From positions 1-64,000 of the forward strand of contig NZ_QUQV01000007.1 of the NCBI RefSeq assembly GCF_003400205.1: a DNA stretch of 64,000 bases. The letters are read 5' to 3'. Below, piece after piece: positions 27,962-37,158 of this stretch. The notes beneath the pieces are model-generated. The model was not told where the DNA came from, made no database searches, and saw only the letters and a program-made list of their open reading frames with translations. A program made the position numbers and the translations under genes. This stretch comes from Bacillus sp. HNG (lineage in GTDB: Bacteria > Bacillota > Bacilli > Bacillales > Bacillaceae_L). Positions within the stretch are counted from its first letter, which is position 1. Every line of letters begins with the position of its first letter.

Positions 27962-28151
27962 TTTTTAAACAACCCCTTAAAAATGAGAACGTATACTCTT
28001 ATGTTTAGTAAATATTTATTGAATCAGAATAAACAGTTTTCATATTTTAATAAAAAGGCTATGATTATTTTGGGCTTGGTAACATGAAAAATTCTTTTTC
28101 TAGCAGCATCCTTAATACAGATTTCGTTGTAGAAGTGGAGTGGTGGTGTAG

Positions 28152-29357
28152 ATGGGTTCTAAAAATATAAACATCTCTAAAGCTTTACTTATAATAGGGA
28201 TTATTTTCGTAGCTTTTAATTTGCGCCCAGCGATCACATCAGTCGGGCCCATTATTGAATTAATTCGTTCTGATTTAGGTATTTCTAATGGAGTAGCGGG
28301 TTTCATCACTACACTTCCATTAATCTCCTTTGCGATCCTTTCAATTCTTGCTCCTAAAATTGGACAAATGATAGGAAATGAGAGAACTATTTTTCTAGGG
28401 TTATTGGTCTTGTGCATTGGCATTATCACGCGATCATTGGGCTTTATGCCGACGCTCTTTTTAGGCACATTGCTTGTAGGAGTTGGTGTTGCAATTGGCA
28501 ATGTCCTTATACCAAGTATTGTAAAGCTTCACTTCCCTTTAAAAGTTGGAATCGTTACAAGTATTTACACAACATCCATGAATACCTTAGCTGCCATCGG
28601 ATCGGGAGTCAGTATCCCTTTAGCCAAGGGTCAATCCCTAGGTTGGAAATGGGCATTGGCCTTTTGGACAGTCCTTGCGGTTATCGCTATGATTATTTGG
28701 TTACCACAATTACGTAACAACAATAAAACATCAGCTTCTTATAGTGGTCCATCCTCAAATGGCGCTATGTGGCGTTCATCGATTGCTTGGCAAGTAACAT
28801 TGTTCATGGGATTACAATCTTTTTTATTTTATTGTACAGTAGCATGGTTACCGGAAATTTTAGAAAGTCATGGAATGCAGTTATCGATTGCTGGTTGGAT
28901 GGTTTCGTTAATGCAACTAGTTGGTCTACCAACTACGTTTCTAGCACCTGTCATTGCTAACCGATTAAAAAGTCAAAAGATGATGGTATGTATAATTGGA
29001 ATCGTTTACCTTACTGGGATAATGGGGCTTATGTTTGTGCAAACAAACATACTTCTGATCTTATCTATCATCTGTATTGGAGCAGCACAAGGTGCAAGTA
29101 TAAGCTTAGCACTCACAATGATTGGACTACGAACAAAAGACTCAAGACAAGCCGCAAATTTATCAGGTATGGCCCAGTCCATCGGATATTTATTAGCTGC
29201 CATTGGTCCTACACTAGTTGGATTTCTATTCGATTATACACAATCATGGTTAACGCCATTAGTCATTTTTATTGTGATTTCAATATTGATGACAATAGCA
29301 GGTGTTGGTGCTGGACGTAATCGATATGTGGCGGGAGAAAGTATACAAACATTATGA
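28152..29357 (+). CDS. CynX/NimT-family MFS transporter
   Basis: This 401-aa 12-helix major facilitator resembles cyanate/nitroimidazole-type transporters (CynX, B. subtilis YycB). The family signature NLRPAITSVGPIIELIRSDLGISNGVAGFITTLPL is near the N-terminus, and GAAQGASISLALTMIGLRTKD lies in the C-terminal half. It starts at ATG 28152 behind a GTGGAGTGGTGG region. No linked substrate enzyme is present. A terminator follows at 29487. Confidence 0.9.
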   Translation: MGSKNINISKALLIIGIIFVAFNLRPAITSVGPIIELIRSDLGISNGVAGFITTLPLISFAILSILAPKIGQMIGNERTIFLGLLVLCIGIITRSLGFMPTLFLGTLLVGVGVAIGNVLIPSIVKLHFPLKVGIVTSIYTTSMNTLAAIGSGVSIPLAKGQSLGWKWALAFWTVLAVIAMIIWLPQLRNNNKTSASYSGPSSNGAMWRSSIAWQVTLFMGLQSFLFYCTVAWLPEILESHGMQLSIAGWMVSLMQLVGLPTTFLAPVIANRLKSQKMMVCIIGIVYLTGIMGLMFVQTNILLILSIICIGAAQGASISLALTMIGLRTKDSRQAANLSGMAQSIGYLLAAIGPTLVGFLFDYTQSWLTPLVIFIVISILMTIAGVGAGRNRYVAGESIQTL

Positions 29358-29486
29358 TACATGTACTGAAGGGGCTACAAAGGTAAATACGTAGGAGATG
29401 GGTACACTCATTGCCGCCCGAATTGTAGCTATAAAGCAGATGGAAATTAGTTAGCTTTTTAAAAAGACCTGATACAAATAGGAGAT

Positions 29487-29525
29487 AAAGCATAAGCCCT
29501 CGTTCTGAAAGCTTATGCTTTGTTT
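29487..29525 (+). terminator. Terminator downstream of the MFS gene
   Basis: AAAGCATAAGC and GCTTATGCTTT flank a 13-nt loop, followed by a T-rich stretch. Confidence 0.7.
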
Positions 29526-29576
29526 TGTTATGCAAACGTGTTTAGGACCCCTTTCAAAAAAAGGGTCCATACTGAA

Positions 29577-29792
29577 TTATGATTCCTCTTTTGTTTGTGT
29601 TTGAAGTGTAGATTGGGCCTGATTTATAATTGTTTGAACTTGGGCAATTTCCTGTGAGGCCGATTTTAAAGCTTCCTTAGCTAAAATTTCGTTTGCTGCT
29701 GATTGTTCGATTGCCGATGTAATCATGTCTTTTGCAATTGAAGCTTGAGCTTCTGCTTGTTTTAATTTATTCGTGTCAATTTGATTTGTCAT
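29577..29792 (-). CDS. 71-aa Ala/Gln-rich helical small protein
   Basis: A strong AGGAGG ribosome binding site precedes the ATG. The product is soluble, rich in Ala, Gln and Ile, and has a heptad-like pattern (EAQASIAKDMITSAIEQSAANEILAKEALKSAS) suggesting one long amphipathic helix or a coiled coil. There are no Cys or membrane segments. I do not recognise the family. The size and composition resemble small spore-associated proteins, which is only a weak analogy. Confidence 0.65.
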   Translation of the reverse strand: MTNQIDTNKLKQAEAQASIAKDMITSAIEQSAANEILAKEALKSASQEIAQVQTIINQAQSTLQTQTKEES

Positions 29793-29905
29793 TTTACTGC
29801 CTCCTGATTTTTTCTAGTTGTAATGACAACGATAATATTTTTCCATAATCGGTTTTTTATATGATTGTATTTATTGTAAGTATTAATTAGTGAAGAGGAG
29901 GAATA

Positions 29906-30502
29906 TTATTTCGTTCTATAGTCGCTACTACTCAAATTCCATGTACACAGGCTAGTAGTGATACCTCCAGCTAAAATAGTTAAAGCAGAAAGAAAGAAGG
30001 TTTCTGTTGAAACGAATAAACCACCGAGGCAAATGACAAAGATATCGATAATCAGAATGATGATCCCAACATTCATTTTCACAATGTCTGAAAGGAACTG
30101 GGCTAATAAATCTGTACCACCTGTGCTTGTCTGATACCGAAGCATAAAACCAATTCCAAAACCAATTAAAATCCCGCCAGTGAATGAGCTAAGTATAGGA
30201 GAAATATGTAAACGAATTTGATTGAAGTTATGGAATAAATCTATAAAAAACGAAGATAGAAGCATGCCATGCAAGCTATTAAAAAAATAAGAACGATATT
30301 TAAACCATGAGATCGCAAAAATAGGAATACTCAATATCATGATTGAGAACCCAGCATTTGTATGAAATAGATAACTAATAATCAAACCTAAACCAATAAT
30401 CCCACCGTCTAAAACTTTGTTTGGGATTAAAAATAAATTTATCCCCATCGCAATTGTAATGCTACCTACAAGTATAGCAACTGCTTTCATAAAAAATGGC
30501 AT
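29906..30502 (-). CDS. YitT family membrane protein (short form)
   Basis: This 198-aa protein has about five to six membrane segments. The YitT signatures are AVAILVGSITIAMGINLFLIPNKVLDGGIIGLGLIISYLF and GFGFGMLRYQTSTGGTDLLA-like sequence. Full-length YitT proteins (about 280 aa) carry a C-terminal DUF2179 domain, which is absent here. I chose ATG 30502 because AGGAGAG lies upstream; the longer frame starts at a TTG with no ribosome binding site. The function of the family is unknown. Confidence 0.85.
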   Translation of the reverse strand: MPFFMKAVAILVGSITIAMGINLFLIPNKVLDGGIIGLGLIISYLFHTNAGFSIMILSIPIFAISWFKYRSYFFNSLHGMLLSSFFIDLFHNFNQIRLHISPILSSFTGGILIGFGIGFMLRYQTSTGGTDLLAQFLSDIVKMNVGIIILIIDIFVICLGGLFVSTETFFLSALTILAGGITTSLCTWNLSSSDYRTK

Positions 30503-30752
30503 ATAGTAAGAACTCTCCTGTCTAAGTAACGTGTTTTTATTTATATGCAAAAAACGTTACAATCTGGACAACTTTTAGTTCATAAAAACAAAAATTAAAC
30601 GGAACATTATAAAAATGCCATTTCAATCTAATTTCCCATACAGCTACGTTAAATAGGACATTAGTCCGTTTTCAACTCCCGTTAGGTATTTTTTCCCTTC
30701 AAATACACAGAATAGGATAGAGAGATAAAATTTGTTGAGGAGGGGTTTTTAT

Positions 30753-31277
30753 ATGAAAAAAATTCTATTCTTTATTACCGTGCTAAGCATTGCCACTATC
30801 TTAGCCTCATGTAATCAAAACAATCAATCAAATCAACCCGATGACAATGAGCAGGTGAATGAAACAGAACAGCCAGCTGAAAATAATAATGAAGAAACAA
30901 CCCAAGAAGAGGAAAGTGTAGATGAAACTGAACAAAATAAGGAAAGTGATGTAGCACCGGATTCGGAAGAAAAGGTATACCAGAACAAAACATTCAAAGA
31001 TGTAAAAGTTTCCGAGACGGATAATCAAATCATCATAACTGGTAAAGCTCAAGTTTTTGAGGGTGTTTTTGACTATGCCGTATATGATGGTGAAGATAAG
31101 CTACTTGAAGACCACTATCAAACAGTAGGGGCACCTTCTTGGGGGGACTTTGAGATCAAGATTGATAAAACTACAGTGGCTCAACCTAAAAACGAAGTAA
31201 GAATCGAACTATTTGTTTATTCCGCAAAAGATGGTTCAAAAGAAAATATATTAAATATTCCACTGACAATGAAATAG
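30753..31277 (+). CDS. Lipoprotein with Gmad2 (immunoglobulin-like) domain
   Basis: This 174-aa secreted lipoprotein has a signal peptide with lipobox ILASC, then a low-complexity Asn/Gln/Glu linker (about residues 22-75). A C-terminal beta-sandwich domain of Gmad2 type follows (FKDVKVSETDNQIIITGKAQVFEGVFDYAVYD, then GDFEIKI and ENILNIPL). Gmad2 domains occur in Bacillus spore-germination proteins such as GerM relatives and in other surface lipoproteins. The start ATG 30753 follows GAGGAGGGG. Confidence 0.85.
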   Translation: MKKILFFITVLSIATILASCNQNNQSNQPDDNEQVNETEQPAENNNEETTQEEESVDETEQNKESDVAPDSEEKVYQNKTFKDVKVSETDNQIIITGKAQVFEGVFDYAVYDGEDKLLEDHYQTVGAPSWGDFEIKIDKTTVAQPKNEVRIELFVYSAKDGSKENILNIPLTMK

Positions 31278-31288
31278 AAAAAACGAAA

Positions 31289-31328
31289 GACATCAATGAT
31301 CCACCTTGGAAAATTGATGTCTTATTTT
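31289..31328 (+). terminator. Terminator after the Gmad2 lipoprotein gene
   Basis: GACATCAAT and ATTGATGTC form a stem followed by TTATTTTAATCTT. Confidence 0.65.
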
Positions 31329-31413
31329 AATCTTATTAGGGACGCAGAGACCGTCCTGTGTCCCACAATTATTTTAAATTATGAACCTTATGTTTAATTG
31401 TAAAAAAATGGTT

Positions 31414-31444
31414 TATATAAAATGACCGTATTTTACAGATACTA
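31414..31444 (+). promoter_or_regulatory. Possible sigma-G type promoter of the spoVA2mob operon
   Basis: TATATA at 31414-31419 and GATACTA at 31438-31444 are 18 bp apart and resemble the forespore sigma-G -35 and -10 (CATACTA-like) elements. spoVA operons are known to be sigma-G controlled. The -35 match is weak. Confidence 0.35.
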
Positions 31445-31483
31445 TAGGTGTTTATGAAAAGTCAGAAATGTGGAGGGAAAGTT

Positions 31484-31690
31484 ATGACAGTTAAAAGTCA
31501 GGTCAAACAAACAATCGCAGGTTTGAAAAGTGCACAAGCAAGCCTAGAACAATTTTCACTTCAAACCCAAAACCAACAAGCAAAACAAATGTATCAAACT
31601 GCTGCACAGCAAACACAAATGATTGTGGATAGTCTTAACCCGCGTTTACAAGAATTAGATGCGGAAGAACCACAATATCAACAAGAATAG
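31484..31690 (+). CDS. DUF1657 protein, first gene of spoVA2mob-type operon
   Basis: This 68-aa helical protein of the DUF1657 family contains the conserved block SLEQFSLQTQNQQAKQMYQ. The start ATG 31484 follows GGAGGG; an upstream in-frame ATG lacks a site. DUF1657 genes open the mobile spoVA2 operon described in heat-resistant Bacillus spores. This protein resembles both the gene at 34104 and the C-terminal tail of the DUF421 protein. A hairpin follows at 31701-31728 and may attenuate the operon. Confidence 0.88.
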   Translation: MTVKSQVKQTIAGLKSAQASLEQFSLQTQNQQAKQMYQTAAQQTQMIVDSLNPRLQELDAEEPQYQQE

Positions 31691-31700
31691 CCTTAACATC

Positions 31701-31728
31701 AAGGTTGGTTATTAGAACCAACCTTTTC
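31701..31728 (+). terminator. Intra-operon hairpin (attenuator) after the first DUF1657 gene
   Basis: AAGGTTGGTT and AACCAACCTT flank a 5-nt loop followed by TTCTC. It lies between two operon genes, so it would lower downstream expression or stabilise the first message rather than end the operon. Confidence 0.6.
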
Positions 31729-31764
31729 TCGAATTGGAATGCTACTGGGATGGGATTGGTATAA

Positions 31765-32226
31765 ATGAAAAAGTACTTCTTTCGTTATGGTGTTTTTATC
31801 ATTTTAGTCTTTGGATTATTAACCGGGTGTAAGGAAAATATCGATTCTGTCAAAAATCAAAGCACATCGATAACCCAAATAAGTGCAAAAAAGTCAACGA
31901 ATCAATCAACGGCGAATCATGCTAAAGAGTTAGTAATTAAAAGGAAAGACGTCACCGGGGTTCGCGGGGTCAATACAGATAAAGAACTACTTATCGCAAT
32001 TACAGTGCCACAAATAGATAGATTTCAGCTGAAGACCATTGAAAAGAATGTGAAGAAGGAGTTAAAAAAGAAATACCCAGATTACAAAATTGAAGTATCA
32101 ACTGATCAAAAAATCTTTTTAGAATTAGATATTTTGGAGAAAAAGCTTGAAGAAGGGAAGGCTGGGGAAAAAGAGCTAAAAAAAGAATTTGGGAACATAA
32201 AACGTCTTATGAAAGAGGAAGCATGA
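31765..32226 (+). CDS. YhcN/YlaJ family sporulation lipoprotein
   Basis: This 153-aa lipoprotein has a hydrophobic signal ending in LLTGC, then a Ser/Thr/Gln-rich linker, then the YhcN/YlaJ domain (AKELVIKRKDVTGVRGVNTDKELLIAITVPQIDRFQLK). The family is found in spore inner-membrane or coat fractions. It is the second gene of the spoVA2mob-type operon, 19 bp before spoVAC. Confidence 0.88.
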   Translation: MKKYFFRYGVFIILVFGLLTGCKENIDSVKNQSTSITQISAKKSTNQSTANHAKELVIKRKDVTGVRGVNTDKELLIAITVPQIDRFQLKTIEKNVKKELKKKYPDYKIEVSTDQKIFLELDILEKKLEEGKAGEKELKKEFGNIKRLMKEEA

Positions 32227-32245
32227 TAATGAGTGAGGGTAGCTT

Positions 32246-32725
32246 ATGGCAAATAAAAAAAAGAAAAAATTAACCCCAGTTCAACAAGAATATCAAGCAT
32301 TTCAAAAACAACGGGAAACAAAACGCCCCTTATTAAAAAATTGTATCAATGCATTTCTAACGGGTGGCATCATATGTCTTATTGGACAAGTGATTCAGAC
32401 CTTTTACATATATTTTTTTGACTTTACAGAACAAACAGCAGGAAACCCAACGGTTGCTACGCTCATTTTCATTTCCATGCTCTTCACGGGATTTGGGGTT
32501 TATGACAGAATTGCACAATTTGGAGGAGCTGGTTCCGCGGTTCCTGTGACTGGGTTTGGAAATGCGGTGATTTCTGCAGCTATCGAACATCGGACAGAGG
32601 GATTTGTACTGGGTGTTGGTGGAAATATGTTTAAGTTGGCAGGTTCAGTCATCTTATTTGGCGTTTTTTCAGCCTTCATTATCGCTACCATTAAGACAAT
32701 TCTGATTACGTGGGGGGGACTGTAA
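32246..32725 (+). CDS. spoVAC: Stage V sporulation protein AC (spoVA2mob type)
   Basis: This 159-aa membrane protein is a component of the SpoVA channel, which moves Ca-dipicolinate into the developing spore and releases it during germination. Signatures are LTPVQQEYQAFQKQRETKRPLLKNCINAFLTGG and GSAVPVTGFGNAVISAAIEHRTEGFVLGVGGNMFKLAGSV, with about four membrane helices. Its stop overlaps the spoVAD start by one base. Confidence 0.94.
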   Translation: MANKKKKKLTPVQQEYQAFQKQRETKRPLLKNCINAFLTGGIICLIGQVIQTFYIYFFDFTEQTAGNPTVATLIFISMLFTGFGVYDRIAQFGGAGSAVPVTGFGNAVISAAIEHRTEGFVLGVGGNMFKLAGSVILFGVFSAFIIATIKTILITWGGL

Positions 32726-33744
32726 TGCTGACTGGTCATCGGACATGGATATTTGATCAAAAGCCTGTCATTATTTCAACAGGAACAGTCGTTGGGCCAT
32801 TTGAAGCAAAAGGGAAAATTCCGCAAGATTTTGACTTAATTCATGGCGAAATATGGCTTAATCAAGACTCATTTGAAAAAGCACATCAAGTTATGCTAGA
32901 AGAAGCCTGTCAAAAGGCAATCGAAAAAGCCAATCTACAAAAGGATCAGATTCAGTTTTTTCTTGGTGGCGATCTCATCAATCAAATCACTCCAACAAGC
33001 TTTGCTACTAGAACACTAGGGAGTCCTTACTTAGGATTGTTCGGGGCTTGCTCGACTTCAATGGAAGGATTAGCATTATCCGCATTTTTAGTGAATTATA
33101 ACGGTGCAAAATACATATTAACTGGTGCTTCAAGTCATAATGCGGCTGTTGAAAAGCAATTTCGATATCCAACTGAGTATGGTGGCCAAAAACCCCCAAC
33201 CGCACAATGGACTGTTACTGGTGCAGGTGTGGCATTAGTCAGTTCAACGGGCTCAGGACCACGAGTAACATCAGCAACGATCGGCAAAATTGTGGACATG
33301 GGGTTAACTGACCCATTTAATATGGGCGGTGCAATGGCCCCTGCCGCAGTTGATACAATCGAGGCTCATCTAAAAGAAAGAAATGTTGATCCATCCTATT
33401 ATGATCTGATCGTGACGGGAGATCTTGGACATATTGGTCGAGAGGTATCTCTTGATTTATTTAAAAAGCATGGCACTCCCATTAAAGAAGAAAAGTATCA
33501 GGATTGTGGTCTCATCATTTATCGGGAAGGACAGCCTGTCCTATCAGGTGCAAGTGGGGCGGGTTGTTCAGCAACTGTTGTTTACGGTCATATTTTAAAT
33601 CGGATGAAAAAAGGGGAATTAAATCGGGTTCTAGTCGTTGCAACGGGTGCCTTACTTTCGCCGCTTACGTTTCAGCAAAAAGAATCGATTCCTTGTATTG
33701 CTCATGCGGTATCGATTGAAAATGGAGGTGAAGAGCAGTCATGA
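32725..33744 (+). CDS. spoVAD: Stage V sporulation protein AD (spoVA2mob type)
   Basis: This 339-aa thiolase-fold protein binds dipicolinic acid and belongs to the SpoVA channel complex. Features are [42 protein letters not shown] (the thiolase-like Cys region) and [17 protein letters not shown] chose ATG 32725, which overlaps the spoVAC stop, with GGGGGGAC as ribosome binding site. The longer frame starting GTG 32710 lies inside spoVAC. It overlaps spoVAE by 4 bp. Confidence 0.94.
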   Translation: MLTGHRTWIFDQKPVIISTGTVVGPFEAKGKIPQDFDLIHGEIWLNQDSFEKAHQVMLEEACQKAIEKANLQKDQIQFFLGGDLINQITPTSFATRTLGSPYLGLFGACSTSMEGLALSAFLVNYNGAKYILTGASSHNAAVEKQFRYPTEYGGQKPPTAQWTVTGAGVALVSSTGSGPRVTSATIGKIVDMGLTDPFNMGGAMAPAAVDTIEAHLKERNVDPSYYDLIVTGDLGHIGREVSLDLFKKHGTPIKEEKYQDCGLIIYREGQPVLSGASGAGCSATVVYGHILNRMKKGELNRVLVVATGALLSPLTFQQKESIPCIAHAVSIENGGEEQS

Positions 33745-34091
33745 TTTTCTTTTGGGCTTTTGTCATAGGAGGTCTCATTTGTGTGATTGGTCAGATCATG
33801 TTTGATGTTTTTAAACTTACTCCAGCTCATACATTATGTACATTTGTAGTATTAGGAGCACTTTTGGACGCGTTCGGTTTATATGAACCATTTATCGACT
33901 TTGCAGGTGCCGGGGCAACTGTTCCGATTACTAGTTTCGGTAATTCGCTTTTTCATGGTGCCATGAACGAAGCAGAAAAACATGGACTGGTTGGGGTAGT
34001 AACTGGGATGTTTGAAGTGACAAGTGCAGGTATTTCAGCTGCCATCATTTTCGGGATGATTGGAGCATTACTTTTTAAACCAAAAGGATAA
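33741..34091 (+). CDS. spoVAE: Stage V sporulation protein AE (spoVA2mob type)
   Basis: This 116-aa membrane protein of the SpoVAEb family is the third channel component. Signatures are [61 protein letters not shown]. It is paralogous in fold to SpoVAC (compare [27 protein letters not shown]). Start and stop overlap or abut its neighbours, as expected in a coupled operon. Confidence 0.94.
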   Translation: MIFFWAFVIGGLICVIGQIMFDVFKLTPAHTLCTFVVLGALLDAFGLYEPFIDFAGAGATVPITSFGNSLFHGAMNEAEKHGLVGVVTGMFEVTSAGISAAIIFGMIGALLFKPKG

Positions 34092-34103
34092 GGAGAATGA
34101 AGA

Positions 34104-34310
34104 ATGACAGTTGGCTCTCAGGTGAAACAATGTCTTTCTAGTATAAAAAGCATTGAAGCGAGTCTATCAAGCTTAGCATTGCGCACGCAAGACACAGAGG
34201 CGAAACGAACTTTTCACGAAACCATGATGATCATGGATGAAATAAAAAATGATTTAAAAATTCGAGTTAGAGAAATAGAGCGGGAGGAAGATCAATATAA
34301 AGGTTTTTAA
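34104..34310 (+). CDS. DUF1657 protein, second copy in spoVA2mob-type operon
   Basis: This 68-aa protein shares the pattern VKQCLSSIKSIEASLSSLALRTQDTEAKRTF with the DUF1657 protein at 31484. It is probably a helical hairpin. AAGGAGAATGAAGA precedes the ATG. The position after spoVAE is the canonical place for the second DUF1657 gene of the mobile operon. Confidence 0.88.
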   Translation: MTVGSQVKQCLSSIKSIEASLSSLALRTQDTEAKRTFHETMMIMDEIKNDLKIRVREIEREEDQYKGF

Positions 34311-34333
34311 ATCAATGGTAAGGAGTTAAGATT

Positions 34334-35194
34334 ATGCCAGATTGGTTAGGAATTGCCATACGATCGATAGTATTACTTGCGGTTTTGTTTTTTTTTACTA
34401 AATGGTTAGGAAAAAAGCAAATTTCTCAACTATCCTTTTTTGAATATATAAATGGAATCACAATTGGTAGTATTGCTGCAGAAGTCTCCACCGGACTTGA
34501 TAGAAATATTGTTCATGGATTAATAGGAATGAGTGTCTGGTTCGCTGTCCCATTTGTCATGGACATCATTTCATTAAATAGTAAAATTGTAAGAGATTTT
34601 GCTGAAGGAAAAGGAACCGTTTTTATTCAAGATGGAAAGGTAATGGAAGATAATCTAAAAAAAGAAAAATATACCGTTGATGAATTACTAGCAAAACTCC
34701 GAAATAAAAATGTCTTTCAGGTAGCAGATGTCGAGTTCGCCGTATTAGAAACAGATGGAAGCTTAAGTGTCTTATTAAAAAAGGAAAATCAACCAGTAAC
34801 CGCAAAAGTTCTAAATCTCGCCGTTGCTCCAATAAAAGAACCCCAAACCGTTATTATGGATGGAGAAATCATGCATGAACCATTATCATCATCTGGCTAC
34901 AGTCAGAATTGGCTTGAGACGGAACTTGATAAAATGGGTGTCAGTATTGAAAATGTGTTCTTAGGGCAAGTGGACACTTATGGACAACTGACAGTCGATT
35001 TATTTGATGATAAGATCAAGGTCCCATCGCCACAGGAAAAACCATTACTACTAGCTACGATAAAAAAATGCCAGGCGGATTTAGAATTGTTTGCCTTACA
35101 AACCAATAACCAATCCGCAAAAGAAATGTATCAGAAAAATAGTGAAAAACTCCAGGATGCACTAAATAAAGTGACTCCGTTTTTAAACAACTAA
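34334..35194 (+). CDS. DUF421 (YetF-like) membrane protein with DUF1657-like C-terminal tail
   Basis: This 286-aa protein has about three N-terminal membrane helices (LGIAIRSIVLLAVLFFFTKWLGKKQISQLSFFEYINGITIGSIAAE), then the soluble DUF421 domain (about 90-225, FIQDGKVMEDNLKKEKYTVDELLAKLRNKNVFQVADVEFAVLE). The last 50 residues (KPLLLATIKKCQADLELFALQTNNQSAKEMYQ) repeat the DUF1657 pattern of the two small operon proteins. It is the last gene of the spoVA2mob-type operon. YetF-like proteins of this operon contribute to high spore heat resistance in B. subtilis. Confidence 0.9.
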   Translation: MPDWLGIAIRSIVLLAVLFFFTKWLGKKQISQLSFFEYINGITIGSIAAEVSTGLDRNIVHGLIGMSVWFAVPFVMDIISLNSKIVRDFAEGKGTVFIQDGKVMEDNLKKEKYTVDELLAKLRNKNVFQVADVEFAVLETDGSLSVLLKKENQPVTAKVLNLAVAPIKEPQTVIMDGEIMHEPLSSSGYSQNWLETELDKMGVSIENVFLGQVDTYGQLTVDLFDDKIKVPSPQEKPLLLATIKKCQADLELFALQTNNQSAKEMYQKNSEKLQDALNKVTPFLNN

Positions 35195-35356
35195 GAATTT
35201 ATTTTAAAGCTTAGCAAATTTTTGCTGGCTTCTTTTACTGAAAAAGTTAAATAACTTCACAAAAAGGTAAAAAAAGTTCATTGATACATCTGAAATAAAA
35301 AAATACGATGTAAGGGAGTAGATAAGAACCGGAAATAGGAGAGAAATGGGGACATA

Positions 35357-36154
35357 ATGATGATTAATTTAGCTATTAAAGATGTAAATGGAAGCGTTAA
35401 GATTGAAAGAGCAGGTCCAGAGTACACCTATCTTGAATTCTTAGAGGAATACCAAGCGGGAGATACGATAGAAGTAACAATAGAAAAAGCCAATTCTTAT
35501 CTAGTAGTCCAGCTAGATGATGCGCTGGCGCCTTCTTTAGTTTTTATAAAAGAAACAAATTGGACGTATGAGGTTCCAATAAGTGATGAGCTTCGTCGAG
35601 CATACTCTCCAAAAGTCTTCACGGGCAAAAAACATTACTTATCAGTCCGTTATGTAACAGAAGAAGAAGTGAATCGCTATCAAAATCTTGCATTAAACCC
35701 TCACGACCAAAAGCAAGCGAGTGGTGCATACCCACATGCAGAGGCTAACGTAGAAACGCGTAATGATTCAACATTCTTTGCTCGTAATGCGATAGATGGC
35801 ATGATTGCAAACGAAGGACATGGCTCTTATCCATATCAATCATGGGGAATCAATCAACAAAAGGATGCGGCTCTAACAATTGAATTTGGACGATTTGTTC
35901 AAGTAGATAAAGTAGCGATCGTTTTACGTAGTGATTATCCTCATGATAGCTACTGGACACAAGCTACTTTAGAATTCTCCGATGGATCAGAGGAAGTAGT
36001 AAATTTAGAAAAAGTATTCGAGAGGCAGTTTTTTACATTTGAAAAACGAAGTGTGGAATGGGTGTGTCTAAAAAACTTAATTAAAGCAGAAGATGAATCA
36101 CCTTTCCCTGCATTAACAGAAATCGAAATTTACGGTAGAAATATTGAACAATAA
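35357..36154 (+). CDS. Putative carbohydrate-binding, discoidin-like protein
   Basis: This 265-aa cytosolic protein has no signal peptide. The C-terminal half (about 110-262) looks like an F5/8-type beta-sandwich: NLALNPHDQ..., ARNAIDGMIANEGHGSYPYQSWGINQQKDAALTIEFGRFVQVDKVAIVLRSDYPHDSYWTQATLEFSDGS. The N-terminal half is an unrecognised all-beta region. It starts with two Met codons (35357, 35360). It is monocistronic, with a terminator at 36166. The ligand is unknown; lack of a signal peptide argues against cell-wall binding. Confidence 0.7.
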   Translation: MMINLAIKDVNGSVKIERAGPEYTYLEFLEEYQAGDTIEVTIEKANSYLVVQLDDALAPSLVFIKETNWTYEVPISDELRRAYSPKVFTGKKHYLSVRYVTEEEVNRYQNLALNPHDQKQASGAYPHAEANVETRNDSTFFARNAIDGMIANEGHGSYPYQSWGINQQKDAALTIEFGRFVQVDKVAIVLRSDYPHDSYWTQATLEFSDGSEEVVNLEKVFERQFFTFEKRSVEWVCLKNLIKAEDESPFPALTEIEIYGRNIEQ

Positions 36155-36165
36155 AAATCAGTTGC

Positions 36166-36194
36166 AAGAGCTGTCCAAGGTGACGGCTCTTTTT
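36166..36194 (+). terminator. Terminator after the discoidin-like gene
   Basis: AGAGCTGTC and GACGGCTCT pair with one mismatch around CAAGGT, followed by TTTTT. Confidence 0.75.
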
Positions 36195-36228
36195 ATGCTT
36201 TCAACCCAGTGAATGAGAATCCGTAAAC

Positions 36229-36259
36229 TTGTAAAATCTACTACTAATTAGATTTACAA
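36229..36259. promoter_or_regulatory. Inverted repeat upstream of tcyA, possible operator
   Basis: TTGTAAAATCT and AGATTTACAA form an imperfect dyad about 26 bp before the tcyA start. Cystine transporter genes in Bacillus are repressed by CymR, but I cannot show that this is a CymR site. Confidence 0.35.
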
Positions 36260-36284
36260 ATTATATTAACTGGGGGTATCCATA

Positions 36285-37112
36285 ATGAAGAAATTTCTTT
36301 TTCTTTTTTCTTTTATATTTACCATTGCTTTAGTCCTAGCAGGATGTGGTGGAACAGATAATGATAACAATGCAGGTAACGATAAAAACAATGCGAAACA
36401 AACTGGTTCCCTATTTGATGACATCAAGGAAAAGGGTGTTTTAACAGTAGGAACTGAAGGTACATATGCACCTTATACCTTCCACAATGAAAAGGATCAA
36501 TTAACGGGCTATGACGTGGAAGTGATTAAGGAGGTTGCGAAGCGCATGGACCTTAAGGTGGAATTTATGGAAACACAATGGGACTCGATGTTTGCTGGTC
36601 TTAACTCAAAGCGCTTTGATTTAATTGCAAACCAAGTAGGGATTAATGAGGACCGCCAAGCTAATTATGATTTCTCTGAACCGTATACCTACTCCTCAGC
36701 TGTCCTTGTCGTGCCAAAGGATAATAGTGATATAACAACATTTGCAGATTTAAAAGGAAGAAAAGCAGCGCAATCCTTGACGAGTAACTACGGTGCAATC
36801 GCACAAGAAAATGGCGCTGAAATCGTAGGTGTAGAAGGGCTTGCCCAGTCGATTGAATTAATCAAGCAAGGACGTGCTGAAGCTACGGTAAATGATAAGC
36901 TCGCAGTTCTTGATTATATAAAATCACAAGGCGATGAGAGTATCAAAATTGCAGCTAGTTCAGATGACGTATCAGAGATGGCGTTTACTTTTAATAAAGG
37001 GAATGAAGATTTAGTAAAGGCTGTTAATGAACAATTGGCTGCAATGAGGGATGATGGGACGTTAGCAAAAATCTCTCAGGAATGGTTTGGTGAAGATGTT
37101 TCTACAAAATAG
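36285..37112 (+). CDS. tcyA: Cystine ABC transporter substrate-binding lipoprotein (TcyA-like)
   Basis: This 275-aa SBP of family 3 has the lipobox VLAGC at about 20-24. The mature domain matches B. subtilis TcyA strongly: [83 protein letters not shown], and the C-terminal WFGEDVS. It captures cystine (or related amino acids) for the permease and ATPase encoded next. The ribosome binding site is the weak GGGGGTATCC. Confidence 0.9.
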   Translation: MKKFLFLFSFIFTIALVLAGCGGTDNDNNAGNDKNNAKQTGSLFDDIKEKGVLTVGTEGTYAPYTFHNEKDQLTGYDVEVIKEVAKRMDLKVEFMETQWDSMFAGLNSKRFDLIANQVGINEDRQANYDFSEPYTYSSAVLVVPKDNSDITTFADLKGRKAAQSLTSNYGAIAQENGAEIVGVEGLAQSIELIKQGRAEATVNDKLAVLDYIKSQGDESIKIAASSDDVSEMAFTFNKGNEDLVKAVNEQLAAMRDDGTLAKISQEWFGEDVSTK

Positions 37113-37158
37113 CGTAATATTAACAATTACTGCAAATATGGAGGGATGGGAGTTATTC

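Noticed and set aside
28988..29320. 110-codon open frame overlapping the MFS transporter gene in another frame
   Set aside because: It has unusual composition, no ribosome binding site, and is fully contained in a clear MFS gene.
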